From Labyrinthula sp. Ha (lineage: Eukaryota; Sar; Bigyra; Labyrinthulida; Labyrinthulaceae), in the NCBI GenBank assembly GCA_015227615.1, contig JAALGZ010000010.1, forward strand, positions 248,001-312,000: a stretch of 64,000 nt of DNA. Direction: 5' to 3'. Positions 12,397-24,363 of the stretch are shown piece after piece. Position 1 is the first letter of the stretch. The number at the start of each line of letters is the position of its first letter. Both the position numbers and the translations under genes were made by a program. A model generated the notes under the pieces. That model did no database searches and was not told the origin of the DNA. It was given only the letters and a program-made list of their open reading frames with translations.

Positions 12397-12760
12397 TTTC
12401 ACTTTACATCTATGAAGCTATGGCATAAAACACTAAAATCTAAGTTGTTATAAAGTCAACATAAATTCTTCTCAATCTAAATATAAATAAAAAATTCTAT
12501 TTCTTCTTGTTTCTGTTTCTTTTTTGTCTTAAAAAAGTAGTTAATTTTATTCATTAATTTTGAATTAACACTGAACTGTTTCATAAATAAATCGGTTTCT
12601 TAAGTATCTTTTTCTGATTCATTGAAGGCATAAAATCTTTTTTTACTTTCATATCTTGTTGAGAAAGAAAGAGTTCGTTTTTTTCAATATTAATCATTGT
12701 TTTAATCTCTTTTGTTTCTATCAAAATTAATTGATTTCTTACTTTTTCTATAGAATATAC

Positions 12761-12782
12761 ATATATATATATATATATATAT
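12761..12782. repeat. (AT)n microsatellite
   Basis: Eleven AT units. The matching place in the first duplication copy (near 230-237) has only TTTATATATC, so the repeat grew after the duplication. Confidence 0.9.
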
Positions 12783-13759
12783 CAGAAAAGTCTCTATCAG
12801 CATTTTGTTTGAAGTTTCTTGACAGTCTAGTTTTACTTTTCGTATGTTTTTAGGCCATCTCAATATTTTTATGTGGCTTTTCATCAACCGTCTTACATGT
12901 GGATTTCAGCTTGAGGTATCTTATGTCATGCTTACAAGGAATTTTGCTGCCTTTAATCTTTGTAATATTGTGTTGAAGTGTAGACCCCTATCTCTACACA
13001 TTCTGATGCAAGAGAAATTCTACAGTTAAATGAAATTGGGATGCTAATTAAAACTTTAAAATGAAAAAGGATACTTAATATAAACTTCATTTAACTTGGT
13101 TCATATTTGTGCAAATTTTTTGACAGTAAATGTTAAAATTCATACAAACAACACATGAACGCTCCAGATATACTAGATCCTTATAATAATTTATATGCAT
13201 ATATAGTTTTTTCTTTGGTTATTTGCTATAGTTTTAGAATATATTTCTTATGCTTGGTCCAAAGAAAGGAAACAACCATAGCTCTGTTTAATCAATTCTG
13301 TTTGGATTGTAGTCATATCCATGAAAATATTTTCTATATGAGAAATTATTAGCTTTAGACTTTTCATTTTTTGTCGTAGCTCAAAAACTTCTGCCTGTGA
13401 AATTATCTTAGTTTATCAGGTAATTTTGTAAATATTTCTAACCAAATATGACACTCGTTGGTTTTTAATTATGGAAAATTCATTTGAGGTGGGAATTTGA
13501 ATTATTAAAGATATTTTATTTTTAATGGTTATTTGTTTGAATATATTTGTCGATTTAGCATTAAATTAAATTAGGAAATTTTGCTAATAGGAAAACTAGG
13601 AGTATAACTGAGGTAGGTTTCATTATATATGTATCATTGCTAAAAACTAGAAGAAAGTATCAACAAAATCATTAATTTTCCTAGTCTTAGATACTTGTAT
13701 TCTCTTGCTACATCTTAAGAGCTTGGACATCTTTTCTCATCCAATGAAAATTCATATAT

Positions 13760-13879
13760 ATATCCTTACTAAATAAAATAGTGGAATTAAGACTTGATTA
13801 TAATTTCCTATACATTGTGTCAGTCCGTGCGTTCCAGTTCTATTGCTTCTGAGCAAGAATATCCATTCAATATCTCGAG
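13760..13879 (-). pseudogene. Isolated 3' fragment of the USP gene
   Basis: This is the end of the USP frame (the EWIFLLRSNRTGTHG segment and what follows) copied as part of duplication A. The upstream catalytic part is missing because the duplication breakpoint lies at the CTCGAG. It cannot encode a protease. Confidence 0.7.
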
Positions 13880-15306
13880 TTTAACTTTTATATATTTTCT
13901 TCTCGGCGTTATAGATGCTATATACTGCAATATCTACTCTCTTTCCAGATTTAACATTATTCTAGGTATGTTTCAAATACTTTAGCACTTGGTATCGTCT
14001 CCTAAATTGCTCTTAGTATCCGTGTACTACCTGGTTTTTTAGTTAATTATTCTACAGAATTTTGAGAAATGTCACTCTAGCTACAACAAATGGATTGAGA
14101 ATACTCTGGTTGTTTATTGTAACTCTCTTCTTGTTTTCAATTTGTTTCATGAAAAGTTTTGACGATAATTATCTAGAAATAAAAGAAGTTTGGGAATGCA
14201 AAATATCGTAAATTAATTCGATCCTCCATTATAGATCAATAATTGAGTAATTTCGAAATAAACAAATTAATAATCTCTAGAGTCGAAATTCTCGAGGTAA
14301 CGACAATTTCAGTTTCTGGGTGCAAATTCTTACTCCTGCGAAACCCTAAAACGTTTCATTGAAAAGCCATTAAAAATATTCTTTATAGAGTTACTAGATA
14401 TGTACTTGGCGACCAAAAAAGTTTTTTCTCAGGTAGAATTGAGCTTTTATTCACACTTTCTTATATAAATGCAAAGACAGGATATCAGCATGGTGGAACG
14501 TTCCAAATACCATATTATTGACCAAAACAATGCCTACAAAAGAAAAAAATCTAGAGCTAAAATATTAAATATTAAGAATAATTGTTCATTAGTTTTTTAA
14601 GAGCTTTGATGAAGAGAGTTGTAAAGATGAAAGTGTAAACTTCACACAAAGTTTCAGACATAGAGATATTAAGAGTTTATATTAAGCTTTTGAAAATAAC
14701 ATTTAAAGCCAAATATATAGAAGCAGATTCAAGGATTAGGAAAAAATTTTGTGAGCTCAAACAATTATCATATTGACCCAGTTCGCTAAGAGATTCATCA
14801 AAGTTTTCATTTCTTCTGCAATCAAGAAATAATTTGCAAAGCACTAAAACAAGGAAAGTACCCTTATAATGTGGCCCGAGGTAGTGCAAATAATATACAA
14901 ATTACTTTTGATATTATAAACCTAATGGTTACTTATGTACAGAAAACTATGGTGTATGGACCATACTCTCGAGAGTATATTTCATTCTATAACAAAGGCA
15001 ATATCTTTGTTTATATTTGAGTGCCTAATAGCCTTCTTCTAACTTCAAAAACAAAAAACTATCAGAACAAGAACTATTCTCGAAATAATTTGTTCATAAA
15101 AATTAAGTTCTCTTGTTTCTCTAACCTGCAACATACTTTCTTACTTTGTTTTATCCAATAAATAAAAAAAAATAATTTATTTTTCTGCCCAAAATTTTTT
15201 TTTTCATTTCTTTTCAAATTAGCCCAAAAAAAATTAAAAAAATCATTTCGAAAACCACCTCCCCTTACACCCAGAAACTAGCCGTTAAAAAAAAAATAAA
15301 AGCGAA
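13880..15306. other. Stretch without recognised genes; IDH leader at its end
   Basis: Short open frames only, such as 70 codons on the minus strand at 14677-14889. The last 150 bp before the isocitrate dehydrogenase are rich in A and T runs with C-rich patches, and probably contain its promoter and leader. No defined element is seen. Confidence 0.4.
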
Positions 15307-17616
15307 ATGCAGGAAAAAGAAAACACGGAAAAAACAAATTTAAAAACGTTCTCACGTCTTGGAAGTTTAACAAAACACTTATCAGCAAATTTATATCTTG
15401 AGCCAAGTGCAACTGCGGCAGCAACAAATGGAAAAATCATATACACACTGACGGACGAAGCGCCTATGCTGGCCACATATTCTCTCTATCCGATACTGAA
15501 CATCTTTTGTAAGTCTTATGACGTTCCTTTGGAGCTTTTGGATATATCTGTTGCTCATCGAGTGCTTAATCTCTTCTTTCCCGAAGAATTTCCAGACAAT
15601 TTGTCCGCGATGGGAAAAATGACGGAAGAAGAAGATGCGTTTATGATCAAACTGCCTAATATATCCGCATCTCTCCCTCAATTACTTGATTGCATAAAAG
15701 AACTTCAGTCTCAAGGTTTTAAAGTTCCAAATTATGCAGATGCGGAAGAAAAGTATGCAAAAGTTCTCGGTAGTAATGTTAATCCAGTTCTTAGACAAGG
15801 AAACAGTGATCGAAGAGTTGCAAAAGTAGTAAAAGAATATGCTAAGAAATTTCCGCATAAATTTATGAAGCCTTATCCATCAAATTCGTCTTCAAGAGTT
15901 GTTCATATGTCTGATGGGGACTTTTATGAATCGGAAAAATCTGTTCTTATTAAAGAAAACTGCATCGCAAAATATTTTTTTACAAATAAAAAAGGTGAAA
16001 AAATTGAATTAAGGGATTCTTTAAATCTACAAAAGGGTGAAGTTTTAGATGGGTCTTTTCTGTCCGTTAAAAAACTTAAACAGTTTTTCCAGAAAGAACT
16101 TGTTTCAACGGATAGTAAGGAACAAATTGTGTCTGTTCATTTAAAAGCAACAATGATGAAAATTTCAGATCCGATTATATTTGGATATGCTGTTGAAGCT
16201 TACTATGAATCTGTATTGAAAGATCCAAAATACGAGAAACTTATTGAAAATACAGGGTTTAGTCCAAGAAAGGGAATTGCAGCTTTGTATTCAAAGCTAA
16301 ACGAGAACGTTACTTTGGAAAAACAACTTCTAGATGCTCTGGATAAAGTGAATGGAGGCTCAAGACCTGAAATTGCTATGGTGGATTCTTCTAAAGGCAT
16401 TACAAATTTGCATGTTCCAAGCGATGTTATTATTGATGCGTCTATGCCTGTGGTTATTCGAGATGGAGGTAAAATGTGGAATAAAGATGACAAACTCAAA
16501 GAAGTCAAGTGTTTAATTCCAGATAGATGCTATGCAACGACTTATAAGAGCGCAATGGAGTTTTGTAAGAAAAATGGAGAGTTTGATCCATCAACTATGG
16601 GATCAGTTTCGAATGTAGGTTTGATGGCTCGAAAAGCAGAAGAATATGGTTCACATGATAAAACTTTTGAGATTCCTGAAGATGGAGAAGTTGAAGTTGA
16701 AATAGTAACTACAAGTGGTTCTGAAGTTATTTTAAGACATCAGGTAGAAAAAGGTGATATTTATAGAGGTTGTCAAGCGAAGAAAGAAGCAATAGATGAT
16801 TGGATTAATCTTGCGCTTACTCGAGGGAATAAAACAGGAAATCCTCTTGTTTTTTGGTTGGATCAGAAAAGGGCGCACGATAGACTTTTGATAGATTTGA
16901 TAAAACAAAAGTTAGAATCAGAAACTCGGTCATTTGATATTAAGTTTCTTCCACCTGAAGAAGCTATTTTGTATACAATGGAACGATGTAAATCTGGTTT
17001 AGACACTATTTCAGCAACTGGGAATGTATTAAGAGATTACCTTACGGATCTCTTTCCAATTTTAGAATTAGGAACTAGTGCAAAGATGTTGAGTATAGTT
17101 CCTTTATTAGCTGGTGGGGGACTTTACGAAACAGGCGCAGGAGGAAGTGCACCAAAACATATTAAGCAACTTATTACTCAAGGTCATCTAAGATGGGATA
17201 GTTTAGGTGAGTTTTTGGCCTTTAGAGAAACTTTGAGAGATTTAGGTGAAAAGAAGAAACATATTAAGGCCGAGAAATTGGGCTCCGCGTTAGAAGAAGG
17301 TATAAGGAAGCTATTGTGGGAACAAAAGTCACCTGGAAGAAAAGTTGGGACTATTACTAACTCAGAGAGTCATTTTTGGTTGACTTTATATTGGGCAGAA
17401 GCGTTATCTGAAGAGGATGAAACTTTTAAGGGTCTGTTTGATGATTTGAGTGCGAGAAAAGAACAAATAACTGAAGAGTTTAAGAAAGAGTTTGCACAAG
17501 CTAAAGACATAGGGGGATACTATTGGCCAGATCCAGTCAAAGCTGATCATGTTATGAGACCTGTAAAGAGTTTGAATGAACTGATTGAAAAGTTTTCTTC
17601 GGAATTAGGAAAGTAG
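15307..17616 (+). CDS. Monomeric NADP-dependent isocitrate dehydrogenase
   Basis: A 769-residue single-exon gene. It matches bacterial monomeric IDH (the Azotobacter/Corynebacterium type, about 740 residues) along its full length. These enzymes convert isocitrate and NADP+ to 2-oxoglutarate, CO2 and NADPH. Recognisable blocks are [11 protein letters not shown] (43-53), KLPNISAS (115-122), [12 protein letters not shown] (159-170), VHLKATMMK (277-285), [13 protein letters not shown] (363-375), IPDRCYA (404-410), [13 protein letters not shown] (573-585), [14 protein letters not shown] (587-600), GAGGSAPKH (610-618) and [10 protein letters not shown] (629-638). The residues around substrate and metal are kept. 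The start shown adds about 42 residues (Met1 to Asn41) ahead of the bacterial N terminus. That extension has a basic, Ser/Leu-rich part and could be an organelle-targeting peptide, but it also carries acidic residues. No other frame extends upstream. The lack of introns and the bacterial type suggest lateral transfer. Confidence 0.97.
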   Translation: MQEKENTEKTNLKTFSRLGSLTKHLSANLYLEPSATAAATNGKIIYTLTDEAPMLATYSLYPILNIFCKSYDVPLELLDISVAHRVLNLFFPEEFPDNLSAMGKMTEEEDAFMIKLPNISASLPQLLDCIKELQSQGFKVPNYADAEEKYAKVLGSNVNPVLRQGNSDRRVAKVVKEYAKKFPHKFMKPYPSNSSSRVVHMSDGDFYESEKSVLIKENCIAKYFFTNKKGEKIELRDSLNLQKGEVLDGSFLSVKKLKQFFQKELVSTDSKEQIVSVHLKATMMKISDPIIFGYAVEAYYESVLKDPKYEKLIENTGFSPRKGIAALYSKLNENVTLEKQLLDALDKVNGGSRPEIAMVDSSKGITNLHVPSDVIIDASMPVVIRDGGKMWNKDDKLKEVKCLIPDRCYATTYKSAMEFCKKNGEFDPSTMGSVSNVGLMARKAEEYGSHDKTFEIPEDGEVEVEIVTTSGSEVILRHQVEKGDIYRGCQAKKEAIDDWINLALTRGNKTGNPLVFWLDQKRAHDRLLIDLIKQKLESETRSFDIKFLPPEEAILYTMERCKSGLDTISATGNVLRDYLTDLFPILELGTSAKMLSIVPLLAGGGLYETGAGGSAPKHIKQLITQGHLRWDSLGEFLAFRETLRDLGEKKKHIKAEKLGSALEEGIRKLLWEQKSPGRKVGTITNSESHFWLTLYWAEALSEEDETFKGLFDDLSARKEQITEEFKKEFAQAKDIGGYYWPDPVKADHVMRPVKSLNELIEKFSSELGK

Positions 17617-20600
17617 TTTTTTGTAACTGTAGATGTATTAGTTGAAGTTTGACCATGAACAATTGATGAGAATAGAGTACATCTATATTCCTTAAGAAAG
17701 TGTTGTTTCCAACTTTTTTCTGAACATTTTTGATTTCACTGTGAAGTAGATTTAGCAGAACTGGGTTCTTATTCTAGATCATAATTTAAATCAGAAAACA
17801 GTGTTTTACTTGAGTATTCGGTTTGATACTTGATTAAAACAAAAATAACTGTTTTCTCTTAGAATGCCACTTTTACAAGCCCAAGATAAGGTTAGGCTTT
17901 AATCTTCTTTGTAAACTAGGAGAAAAATGAACACAAGCTTGTAGTTAAAAAAGTTATTACCTTTATCTATTCTTCTTCCCTTGCAAATTTAAATTCATGG
18001 ACTTAATTTTAGCGACTACTTTTGTTAAACTAGACTATTTCTTTTTCTCCAGTACAAGAAATACATGAATATCTTTTTCTGAGTTTCTTGCATAATACTC
18101 TAGAACTCTTTTAGCTCACGTATAGTTAGTACAGCTATTAATCGGAAAAATAATTATACCAGCTATTACAAAAATGGTTTATATGAATTTAACCCAAGCA
18201 GGTAAGTCAATACCAAGAGATATCAAAACACATTGAGGTCTTAATGTCTTTACCATAATCCCGCGTTCTCATCTTTTATTAGATCCAAATAGATTAAGTG
18301 AAATTTTACTTGGGAAGTTTCAATTCCTTTATGCCATTATACATTCTTGCTCAACATGAACACACAATTTACTGAGTCTACTGAGCACATCGTTGAAGTA
18401 TCTCAATAAACCTTGCTGTACAGTAAAATAGCAAAGCCAATGATAGGATTTGCACTCATTGAAAGGAAGATTGATTAGACAGGAATAATAGACATAATCC
18501 TGATATGGTTGAGCTCTGAAATATATGGAGTATGTTGGAAAGAGATGATATTTAGGAACCAGGTCTTACTAATAATATGTGAATTCATCTCTTTGCTATG
18601 CTTTCACTTATTCCTTATTCTGCAAGTATTCAAAGTGGTGTTTACTTTCTATTTATCTCATTATCCTATTCTATAATTCTAACTTCCTGTTTGTATATTC
18701 TCTCTGGTACGTTACAGTTTATTTATCTTTTCCAAGTGTTCTAACTATATATTCAGTACAGAATATAATAGTTGTTGGGTTGAGAGTGTTTAGTATTATT
18801 CTAAGGTATTGCTATGGACACTATGATTTCATTTTGTATTTTATTATTCTTATGTGAATATTGCATTACTGTAAAATCACAATCAAATTTTTAGAATTAT
18901 GAGTCGTGAATAAGGATGGGATTAGTTAAAAATTATCGATAATTACTTAACCATTATTTTCATTCTGATTATCAAAAACAGATTTTAGCATTTCATCAAA
19001 TGTTTCTGTTTATATTCTGAATATCAATTGATTTTCAACACTGAATCCGGCAAAACTTTATTGGGCAAATGGCCCACAAATTCTTATCTCGTTTTTGCAC
19101 AATACAAAGACACATATGAATTGAATATATGATCCAGGTCTAATCCCGTTATACAAATCAGCAGGGCCATATGCCTTACATATTGAAGAATTTTATAAGG
19201 TGGGATAATGAAGTATAGATTTCTTTGCCGCTTGGTCTAGCGTTATGTGGCAGAATTCATTATTGAAAAACTATATTCATTACCAATAGCCACTAAGAAG
19301 AGTGAGGGATTGTTAAAATAATTCAATAAGAAAAGTATTGGCTAAAGTTTTTTATTGGTAAATTATCAATAAATCAAATCAGATCACTAGTTATAACACA
19401 AGAAGTAAAATTAAAGCTCATCTAAAACATCAAGTATTGGAAGGCTAGGAACAGAGGACATTATTCTAATAATAGCATATTTTGGTTAAGCACTTTGTAT
19501 TTAGCATGATCTATTATTTTATTCAGTCTAGTGAGTGTTCAGGACGTGGCAAGAGTTCAAACTGTAAGTAACAAGACTTAACAGATGAGTTTCTTTTTTC
19601 ATGAGCTGAGCTATTTGTACATCAAAGAGTTATTTTGCGACATTACAATACTTACCTGTTAGCGATAAATGATATACTTAAGGTACATAGTAGAGAATCT
19701 TTTCCTATTGCCTCCATTTCAAACCTAAAGTGATTATATACTATTACAGTTTGTTCAGCATCTTGCACTATTTCAATAATTTTATTTTAAAACTGCTGGA
19801 GACTATCTACTGGAAATTAATATATATATATATGAGATCATTTTACAATTCAAATTGTTTATTTTTTGTACATATTTTGGTAATAGTCACACCTTGCTCA
19901 GTTGAGCGTTTAAGTTAAATTTTTGTTAAGAGCTTCGTCCAGAAGTTATTGCTGTTTTCGCTTGGTTGACGTTTCATTATATGTTGACACGATGTCGGCG
20001 TACAGTTTCGATAGATATTCTTCTTTGAAATATTAAAAATTTTGTATTATTTTAGAAACCATGGGTTGGTACAGGTAGCAGAATAACTTCTACATTTTCT
20101 ATCAAGGTCAATATTTTTTCTCGGAATTTTCTGTTTGAACCCTTTAGACAAAAAGACAATCTTCCTATATAGATTTTCTCCTTATTTCAATTTTTTATTA
20201 AAGAAATTTGTCGATACCGAAAGGCTTTGGTAAAAAATTAGACTATTGCCTTGTCTACCACATTATTCATTGTAAGAAGCAACTACTCCGAATAAGACCT
20301 TATACATTTCTTGGATATAATACTCCGCGAAAGATAGTATTTCATATATCTAAACTTTTTTTAATATCAGAAACTGCAAAACCTGCTTTAGAGTTCTATC
20401 CTCCAGAAAAGAAATCCCCATTTAGCTAAGAGCATTATTTATCAGTAATAAACAAGAGCTATTGATATAGTTAGAAAATGTTACATACTGTACATTCCTC
20501 GTAGGGAAAACTTATTTGACTTTAAATTTTCACCACGCTAGCTTTTGACTATCCGGCTTATTTTTAATTTTTATTATTTTTCTACATATTCTAAAGAAAA

Positions 20601-23600
20601 CATAGCTGAAAGGTGTTGACAAAGTAGAGAAATTTTACTTCTTGTTGTAATTGAATTTTATAATATAACATGCAAAACTATACTACTATAATAGAAACTG
20701 CCATTTTCAACTAAATATTATGGCTCAGAGTGTGCCTATATCGGTAGGTTATATCTGCTAGAAGTATGCAAACACTTATAGTCTAGTAGCGAGTTTTTTG
20801 TCCTTAGAATTGTTCATCTCGTTGCTTTGCTCTATCTCATAAAAAATAAAGTATTATTTGAATGTAACAATGGTAATTGAATCAAGTGCACAGACATGGC
20901 AAGTAAAATATTTGCTTATTATTGATAGAGATCATGGCCAAAAAAGTCGACTAGCTTACAGATCTAGTAAATATTCATAGTTATATGTCATTTCTGCGAC
21001 GTAAATGATAGTGTGAGAAAATTGAAATCAATTTTAGTCGACATTCCCATAAAAAACTTATGTTGAGTTGTTAGTCCCTAGTTTTGTAGAAAAAAATGTA
21101 GAAATACTTCCTATTTCTGATAAAGGAATTCTTTTTTGGCAACTATTATGCTACAGAGATCTCACAATAAAATTGAAACAATTAAAAAATACCTCCCTAC
21201 TTTTGCTTTACTTCAGCTTAACTGACTTAGAAATTCTAAGGAACAAGATGTGTTTGTAAACATAATCAATTTAAGTAACGTAGAAAGCTTAGAAACTCTT
21301 CAAAGGTTAGTCGACTTGATTTGCGCGGATAGAAATATGTAAATGATACGAAGGAAACTATGAACACGCGGTAAACCTAGAGAATGTTCTTTGAAGTTTG
21401 ATTAATGGAGCTATGCTCATCAAAGGGTGCTACCAAAAATATTCATTTTCGTGTTTGTTTCTGTGTGACAACCGTAAGGATATTTACCGTACTGTAACAG
21501 AAACTTTCAAATAAGTAGTGCTTGAAGAGTAACTCTTGAATCTAATGAGTTTATGCTATGACAGTATTGTTTTGGTTAAGATTAAAAACTTAAGCTAACT
21601 AAAATTATATAAAATCAACATCAAAGAATGAAAGTTATTGCCTCGTGCTATTTTATTTTATTGAGAAGTAGTTCTATTTTTTAAATTGAAATACATCCTG
21701 TAAGGAGTATGACTGGCGCTTAAGTAAAGATGTCAAAACTCAAATGGTATTATCGAAATTCTTTAGTTTTGATTTTCTTGGCGTCTAAATAATCCTTAAA
21801 CAATGTTTTAGCATTTTATCATATCCAAATTTCCCCGAAGATATTCGGGATATATGGCCCTAGCCTCGCTTAGCAAATCTTGTTTGAGTTTTTAAATTTT
21901 AATTGTTTTGAGTTTCCATATTTACATCATTGAGAAAAGAAAGAAAGAAATTGAAAAGATTCAGTAGATGAAAATTTAATTTGCTTAGCTGGATTCTTAA
22001 TTATTTTGGCCGCATTTTATTTCTCTTTATGGATGAACTATTAAAAAAAAGCAAATGTATGAGGTTAAACCGGAACAAGAAGAAGCACCATTGGACCAAA
22101 TTTAACTTTAAGTATTTCTTTTTATTTTTTTATTTTCACAATCTACTGGATGAAAAACAAATTTTAAAGCCAAAAATTCTAACTTATTGTTTTTACAAAG
22201 TAGTGCTACTTTAATTTTTCATTACGAAATTCAATAAAATTGTTTCTTCTAGCAGATCCTCAGAAGGTATATATAAATACAAAAATACTCAACTCAAAAT
22301 AGTTTCACTACTTATATTTATTCACTCAAACTATATGCTGGGGTCAAAACCTTCTGAAAAAGGTATCTCTTCAAAACTCCGTTTATATATTAAATATTAA
22401 CTTACTTCGTCTTTAAATCCGGCTCTCAAAAATCTTACATTCCTTGCTTCCATCAAATTCTTAAGATACTTATCGTTGAGCACTTCATCACACGGTAGAT
22501 TCTTACTGGTTCAGTTATGGAAAACGCAAGAGATGAAGCATTAGTCATGGGTTTACTTCCTATAAAACGTGAAAGCTGTCAAAGTACTACGATGGTATAC
22601 TTGAAAGTGAAAAAGCCGGGAAATATAAAAAAAAATAGAGCATAAAAACAAAAAGTAAGTGAGACACATCGATAAAACCTCAAATGATACTCATGGCATT
22701 ATTAAAACTCAATCAAAGTGTCTTGGAAAATACTCAAAGATCACTCAAAGTAAAATAAAAATCCTCAACACATTGTTTGATAGATATATATGATGATAAC
22801 ATGAAACGGCACCCATAGTAAGAAGTTTTATCATCAAAGGAGTTCTATAAGCTATTTTTAAGAGTCGACTCCTTTTCTAAACACATAAACATCAATTGAT
22901 CAAACTTTTTCTTTTGTCATTCAAATAATCGGAAATGATGTGAAAAAGGATTTTCTCTCGGAAAATCGAGTTTATATGTAAACTATCTACTTTGACTTCA
23001 TCAGGTTCAACATTACTGAAAGAGCTCTGAAAAAAAAATAAAGATAATAAAACTATGTTAACAACATTGAAATTAAAAAAATGTATCTATTTGATTATTG
23101 AACAATTATCAAAAAGTCTGGCAATTATTCATGTTCAATTTCAGAACAAATTTAAGATCTAATATGATTGAGATGAGATTTGGACAAGTTTGATCAAACT
23201 AAAGAAAAAAAGGAACTAGAGAAAAAATATAATATATATTTATATATTTATAATTGCACTATTCTCGCTTTGAATCATTTAATTCTATCTGAAAATATAA
23301 GCCTAGGGTTGAAAACCTTGGCAAGGGTTAGTTTAATTTCAATAGAATTCTGAATTACTTCTCATTTTCATAACTTATATTAATAGCTGCTTTGAAGTTT
23401 TCCCTAAGAGTTTTCTATTATCTATAGCAACTAAAATCAAACTCTGCAATGGCTATTTCAAAGGTATATATTCGTATTCAGTTATTAAACTTGGATGATT
23501 GTTCTTATCATTCTGTCTTTTTCTTTCTTTAACTGCAATTGATTATAATCTCCTTTTCCAGTAAAGGCTAAAAGAAATATCGATACACCACTAAGTTTGT

Positions 23601-24363
23601 ATCTTTCACAAACAATAATATAATTTCTCAGCTCTAGCGAGTATTAAAAACAATCTCCATCATCAAACATGTATAAAAGAATAACTTCAGTTTAGCAAGG
23701 AGAAAAAAGTATTGCTTCTGTTTTTTTTGAAGAGCAAAGTTAGATTGACATATGGACAACTAAAATATTGCTTGATTAAGACTAATTGCTATTAAAGTAT
23801 GTGTTATATTTTCTCTTTCTTCAGTTAGAATATAGAATAAAACCATTGCTCTTAGAGTATGATTATTTCATAAGCAGAATCTGTTTGTAGGCTATAGAAT
23901 AGATTGACCTAAGCTAACTGAATTTAGAATCTTTGTAAAGATTTAAAAGATATTGTTAACAAATTGCGAATGATCGGGAAATTAACTTATTTCAATATTC
24001 AAACGAGTAAAGAAGCTAAGTTAAGTTCATATGTTGGAAAGAAAAATTTTTATCATTCACCTTTGTGAAAAGAAAAGATTAACATAAAATACAGGATGGA
24101 TATCTTGTTTCATTTACAATGCGCTATTGTTTCGAAATTAGATTGGGTATAAGGTAATAAAGATGTAACTATTATATCAAGAACTTATCTGTGGATGTAT
24201 TGTTTTGTAACAAATAAATAATGTTCAGTTAAGCTTCGAATATATAAAACTGTGCAGAAAAAACTGTATTGTGAGATTTGCTTAATCCTTACACGAGAAA
24301 AAATAAACCAATTCAACAATAATATTTCAAGTTATATTTATTTACTAATTAATAAAACAAAAA
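17617..24363. other. Long gene-poor stretch
   Basis: Nearly 7 kb with only short open frames, none with a supported function. The one piece of note is 20208-20429, whose reading IPKGFGKKLD followed by FLGYNTP faintly resembles the end of a copia-type integrase core region. It is too short to call. The last 100 bp before 24363 form the 3' flank of ROCO copy 2 and differ from the flanks of the other copies. Confidence 0.45.

Larger units (their letters stand above)
12535..13879. repeat. Segmental duplication A, copy 2
   Basis: Direct copy of 1-1337, with substitutions of a few percent and small indels. The match starts near 12535, just after a run of A, and stops at the CTCGAG at 13874-13879. 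It carries only the final part of the USP frame, without the catalytic domain. An AT microsatellite (12761-12782) has expanded in this copy relative to copy 1. Confidence 0.9.

Noticed and set aside
20208-20429. 73-codon frame with IPKGFGKKLD and FLGYNTP, resembling the end of a copia integrase region
   Set aside because: Too short and isolated; no other pol pieces nearby on the same strand. It is mentioned only in the description of the gap.
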